Shown piece by piece: positions 62,135-64,000 of a stretch of DNA of 64,000 nucleotides. The notes under the pieces were generated by a model. It saw nothing but the letters and a program-made list of their open reading frames with translations, did not search any database and was not told the origin of the DNA. How positions within the stretch are numbered: the stretch's first letter is position 1; the number at the start of each line of letters is the position of its first letter. Source of the DNA: Paenibacillus sp. LS1 (GTDB lineage Bacteria > Bacillota > Bacilli > Paenibacillales > Paenibacillaceae); assembly GCF_026013365.1 (NCBI RefSeq), contig NZ_JAPDOE010000004.1, forward strand, positions 62,001 to 126,000. Reading direction: 5' to 3'. Made by a program: the position numbers and the translations under genes.

Positions 62135-62181
62135 TTTATTTTATATAAATATAAAATGTTTTATAAAAGTGTTGACTAAAG

Positions 62182-62254
62182 TGATCTGGATTTGATAAAT
62201 TTAACAACAGAAATCCTATTTCATCCAATTGAATACGGTTACAAATCCAGATCA
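62182..62254. promoter_or_regulatory. 13-bp perfect inverted repeat flanking the binding-protein promoter/leader
   Basis: TGATCTGGATTTG (62182-62194) and its exact complement CAAATCCAGATCA (62242-62254) are 47 nt apart. The left arm overlaps the spacer of a TTGACT-N16-GATAAA promoter (62172-62199). The right arm abuts the AGGAGGGG ribosome binding site. It may be a pair of operator sites for DNA looping, or a hairpin masking translation on read-through RNA. Confidence 0.6.
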
Positions 62255-62266
62255 GGAGGGGTTCAG

Positions 62267-63610
62267 ATGGTAAAGAAAAAGAATTGGGTCACATTTATGC
62301 TTCTTATGCTGGTAAGTGCGCTGGTACTTGCAGGTTGTGGAGGTAACAGCGGCGCGAGTGGGGACAAGGAGTTAACGTTTATGTTCCGCGGAGGTACAGA
62401 CGAGCAGAAAGCTTACCAGGCGGTGGTCAAGAAATTCGAAGAAGATCATCCGGGTGTGAAAGTCAAAATCATCGTAACGGCTGCGGATCAATATGCAACC
62501 AAGCTGAGAGCGGCAATTACAGGCAACAGCTTGCCTGACGTATTCTACATCAATCCGGGCGATGTGAAAGCGTATGTGAACAGTAATGTGCTGATGAACC
62601 TCACATCGTATATTGAAAATAATCCGGATGTTGATCTTGATAATATCTGGAAATACGGCGTGGATCTGTATCGTTATGATGGCCAAATGGCAGGCCAAGG
62701 TGATATCTACGGTATGCCGAAAGATCTGGGGCCATTTGCACTGGGCTACAACAAGACTTTGTTTGAAAAAGAGGGCATTCCATTCCCTGACACGGATAAA
62801 CCATATACATGGGAAGAGTTCATCAAGGTGAACCAGCAAGCGACCAAGGATACCAATGGAGACGGTAAACCGGATGTATACGGTACTGGATTCAACGTAC
62901 AGTGGGCCCTGCAATCCTTTGTATGGAGCAACGGTGGCGACTGGCTGGATGAAACCAAAACAAAGGTAACGATTGATGATCCGAAATTCGCTGAAGCACT
63001 GCAGTTCTTCGCGGACATGCAGAACGTATACAAAATCACACCTTCTATTGAGGAAGCGCAAACATTGGATACGTACCAACGCTGGATGAAAGGTGAAATG
63101 GCTTTCTTCCCTGTAGGTCCATGGGATATGAGCACATTTGAAAAACTGCCTTTCGATTATGATTTGCTGCCTTTCCCTGCGGGATCGACTGGCAAATCGG
63201 CAACGTGGATCGGCTCTCTGGGCATTGGGGTATCGGCGAAAACGAAATATCCGGAAGAAGCGGCAGCATTGGTGAACTACCTTACGGCTTCGAAGGAAGG
63301 CATGCAGCAACTGGTAGATGCCAAGGTACAAATCCCGAACTTGCTTGATATGGCAGACGAGTGGGCCAAAGATACATCCACGAAACCAGCCAATAAGCAA
63401 GAATTCATTGACATCGTAGAGGATTATGGCCGGGCTCTGCCAGGTAACTACACGTACAATGCGGAATGGTATGACCTGTTCTTCACGGACATTCAGCCGG
63501 TATTGGATGGCAAGATTACAGCCGCAGATTATGTGAAGCAGCAGCAACCGAAAATGCAGAAGCTGCTCGACAAAGCGGTTGAACAGGAAAAGAAATCTCA
63601 GAATAAGTAG
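62267..63610 (+). CDS. Sugar-binding lipoprotein of an ABC importer (AraN-like role)
   Basis: A 447-aa lipoprotein. The signal peptide ends in the lipobox LVLAGC (Cys23). The body starts [34 protein letters not shown], then [12 protein letters not shown] and [25 protein letters not shown], as in family-1 oligosaccharide-binding proteins. Its place after arabinanase and before a permease suggests arabino-oligosaccharide binding, like AraN, but that is inference. The ATG at 62267 follows AGGAGGGG; the long frame from 62192 is unsupported. Confidence 0.9.
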   Translation: MVKKKNWVTFMLLMLVSALVLAGCGGNSGASGDKELTFMFRGGTDEQKAYQAVVKKFEEDHPGVKVKIIVTAADQYATKLRAAITGNSLPDVFYINPGDVKAYVNSNVLMNLTSYIENNPDVDLDNIWKYGVDLYRYDGQMAGQGDIYGMPKDLGPFALGYNKTLFEKEGIPFPDTDKPYTWEEFIKVNQQATKDTNGDGKPDVYGTGFNVQWALQSFVWSNGGDWLDETKTKVTIDDPKFAEALQFFADMQNVYKITPSIEEAQTLDTYQRWMKGEMAFFPVGPWDMSTFEKLPFDYDLLPFPAGSTGKSATWIGSLGIGVSAKTKYPEEAAALVNYLTASKEGMQQLVDAKVQIPNLLDMADEWAKDTSTKPANKQEFIDIVEDYGRALPGNYTYNAEWYDLFFTDIQPVLDGKITAADYVKQQQPKMQKLLDKAVEQEKKSQNK

Positions 63611-63621
63611 ATAGGAAAAGG

Positions 63622-63737
63622 CGATGCCGGCGGCCAGCAATCATGCTGCTGGCATCGTTCTTATTGGAGCTTATTGGATTCCATACGGGCATGTGGCATT
63701 CGTTGATCGACAAGTTCAATCGAAGGATGCCACATGC
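63622..63737 (+). promoter_or_regulatory. Two tandem hairpins between binding protein and permease genes
   Basis: Hairpin 1: CGATGCC at 63622 with GGCATCG at 63651-63657 and inner G/C pairs. Hairpin 2: GCATGTGGCAT (63689-63699) with its exact complement at 63727-63737. There is no long T run, so they look like mRNA-stabilising or attenuating structures that keep the binding protein more abundant than the permease. Confidence 0.55.
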
Positions 63738-63763
63738 TGATACTAGAAACAGGGGTGAACGCC

Positions 63764-64000
63764 GTGATTACGAAATCGAGTTTGTATCGCAAAGAGATGC
63801 TGTACGGATATCTGTTTATTTTGCCTCCGATTCTTGGGTTGCTAATCTTTGTCATGTTCCCGTTCCTCTATTCCCTCTATGGTTCCTTTACCGATTGGGA
63901 TGGACTGGGACAGATGAATTTTATCGGTTTGGCCAACTTCAAGGATCTGCTCACGGATGACCTCTTTTACAAAGCGATGTTTAATACATTCTTCCTGATG
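63764..64000 (+). CDS. Sugar ABC transporter permease, truncated by window edge
   Basis: The first 79 codons of a MalF/UgpA/AraP-type permease: a short basic N-terminus, TM1 (MLYGYLFILPPILGLLIFVMFPFLYSLYGSF is split over about 32 residues), the typical FTDWDG and FIGLANFKDLL. The GTG at 63764 follows AGGGGTGA. The ATG at 63734 in the same frame lies inside hairpin 2 and is less likely. The gene continues beyond the right edge. Confidence 0.85.
   Translation, partial: MITKSSLYRKEMLYGYLFILPPILGLLIFVMFPFLYSLYGSFTDWDGLGQMNFIGLANFKDLLTDDLFYKAMFNTFFLM

Noticed and set aside
62372..63640. 422-codon antisense reading frame opposite the sugar-binding lipoprotein gene
   Set aside because: It is the complement of a strongly supported lipoprotein gene, has Ile/Arg/His/Phe-rich sequence with no domain, and no ribosome binding site. 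It arises from codon bias of the real gene.

Overview
The window reads as a chromosomal segment of a Paenibacillus-type Firmicute. The evidence is moderate GC, strong AGGAGG-type ribosome binding sites with frequent TTG/GTG starts, S-layer homology and stalk-domain secreted proteins, LplABC/YtcP-type sugar importers, SigD-type chemotaxis promoters and a very high density of glycoside hydrolases. I see no rRNA, tRNA, CRISPR array, prophage or intact insertion sequence.

Layout. Positions 1-14650 hold household and small accessory genes: the 3' part of rpoN (sigma-54), aspA, a chemotaxis receptor, two exported proteins, a ring-cleaving dioxygenase of the glyoxalase fold, a YwaF-like membrane protein, an SDR, a YqkE-like protein, a lipoprotein cyclophilin, an MFS exporter, a VOC protein and several very small proteins. 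Positions 14797-18016 hold an orphan sensor kinase convergent with a two-gene unit: a polyprenyl-synthase-like protein followed by a peptide precursor with a nitrile-hydratase-like (NHLP) leader. This pair is the best candidate for an undescribed system, a possible prenylated ribosomal peptide. Positions 18236-23643 carry a secreted helical-repeat protein, an acyltransferase, an LCP cell-wall protein, a compact unidentified transcription unit and a second chemotaxis receptor.

Positions 23980-30526 are a cellulase pair, GH9 then GH48, with matching FN3-FN3-CBM3 tails and a MITE-like element between them. After an NlpC/P60 peptidase comes a GH51 arabinofuranosidase, divergent from an unusual winged-helix regulator (31889-32797). 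A paralogue of that regulator (59905-60822) sits divergently beside a secreted arabinanase, a sugar-binding lipoprotein and the start of its permease at the right end. Together these form a split arabinan system: secreted arabinanase, importer, then intracellular arabinofuranosidase.

Positions 34668-41465 hold a metallo-hydrolase, an Lrp-type regulator, a heterodimeric ABC exporter and an SLH protein. Positions 42419-52116 are a seven-gene operon: an oligosaccharide ABC importer followed by GH29, a CBM9-like protein, a large transglutaminase-fold protein and GH18. None of these four enzymes has a signal peptide, so intracellular breakdown of an imported fucosylated, GlcNAc-containing glycan or glycopeptide is likely. 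A membrane-bound AraC regulator converges on it. A GH43 xylosidase-like gene with a divergent AraC regulator, and YdeI, DinB and WYL-domain genes, fill the space to the second arabinan region. Starts were moved from the longest ORF wherever a ribosome binding site clearly favoured an internal codon.
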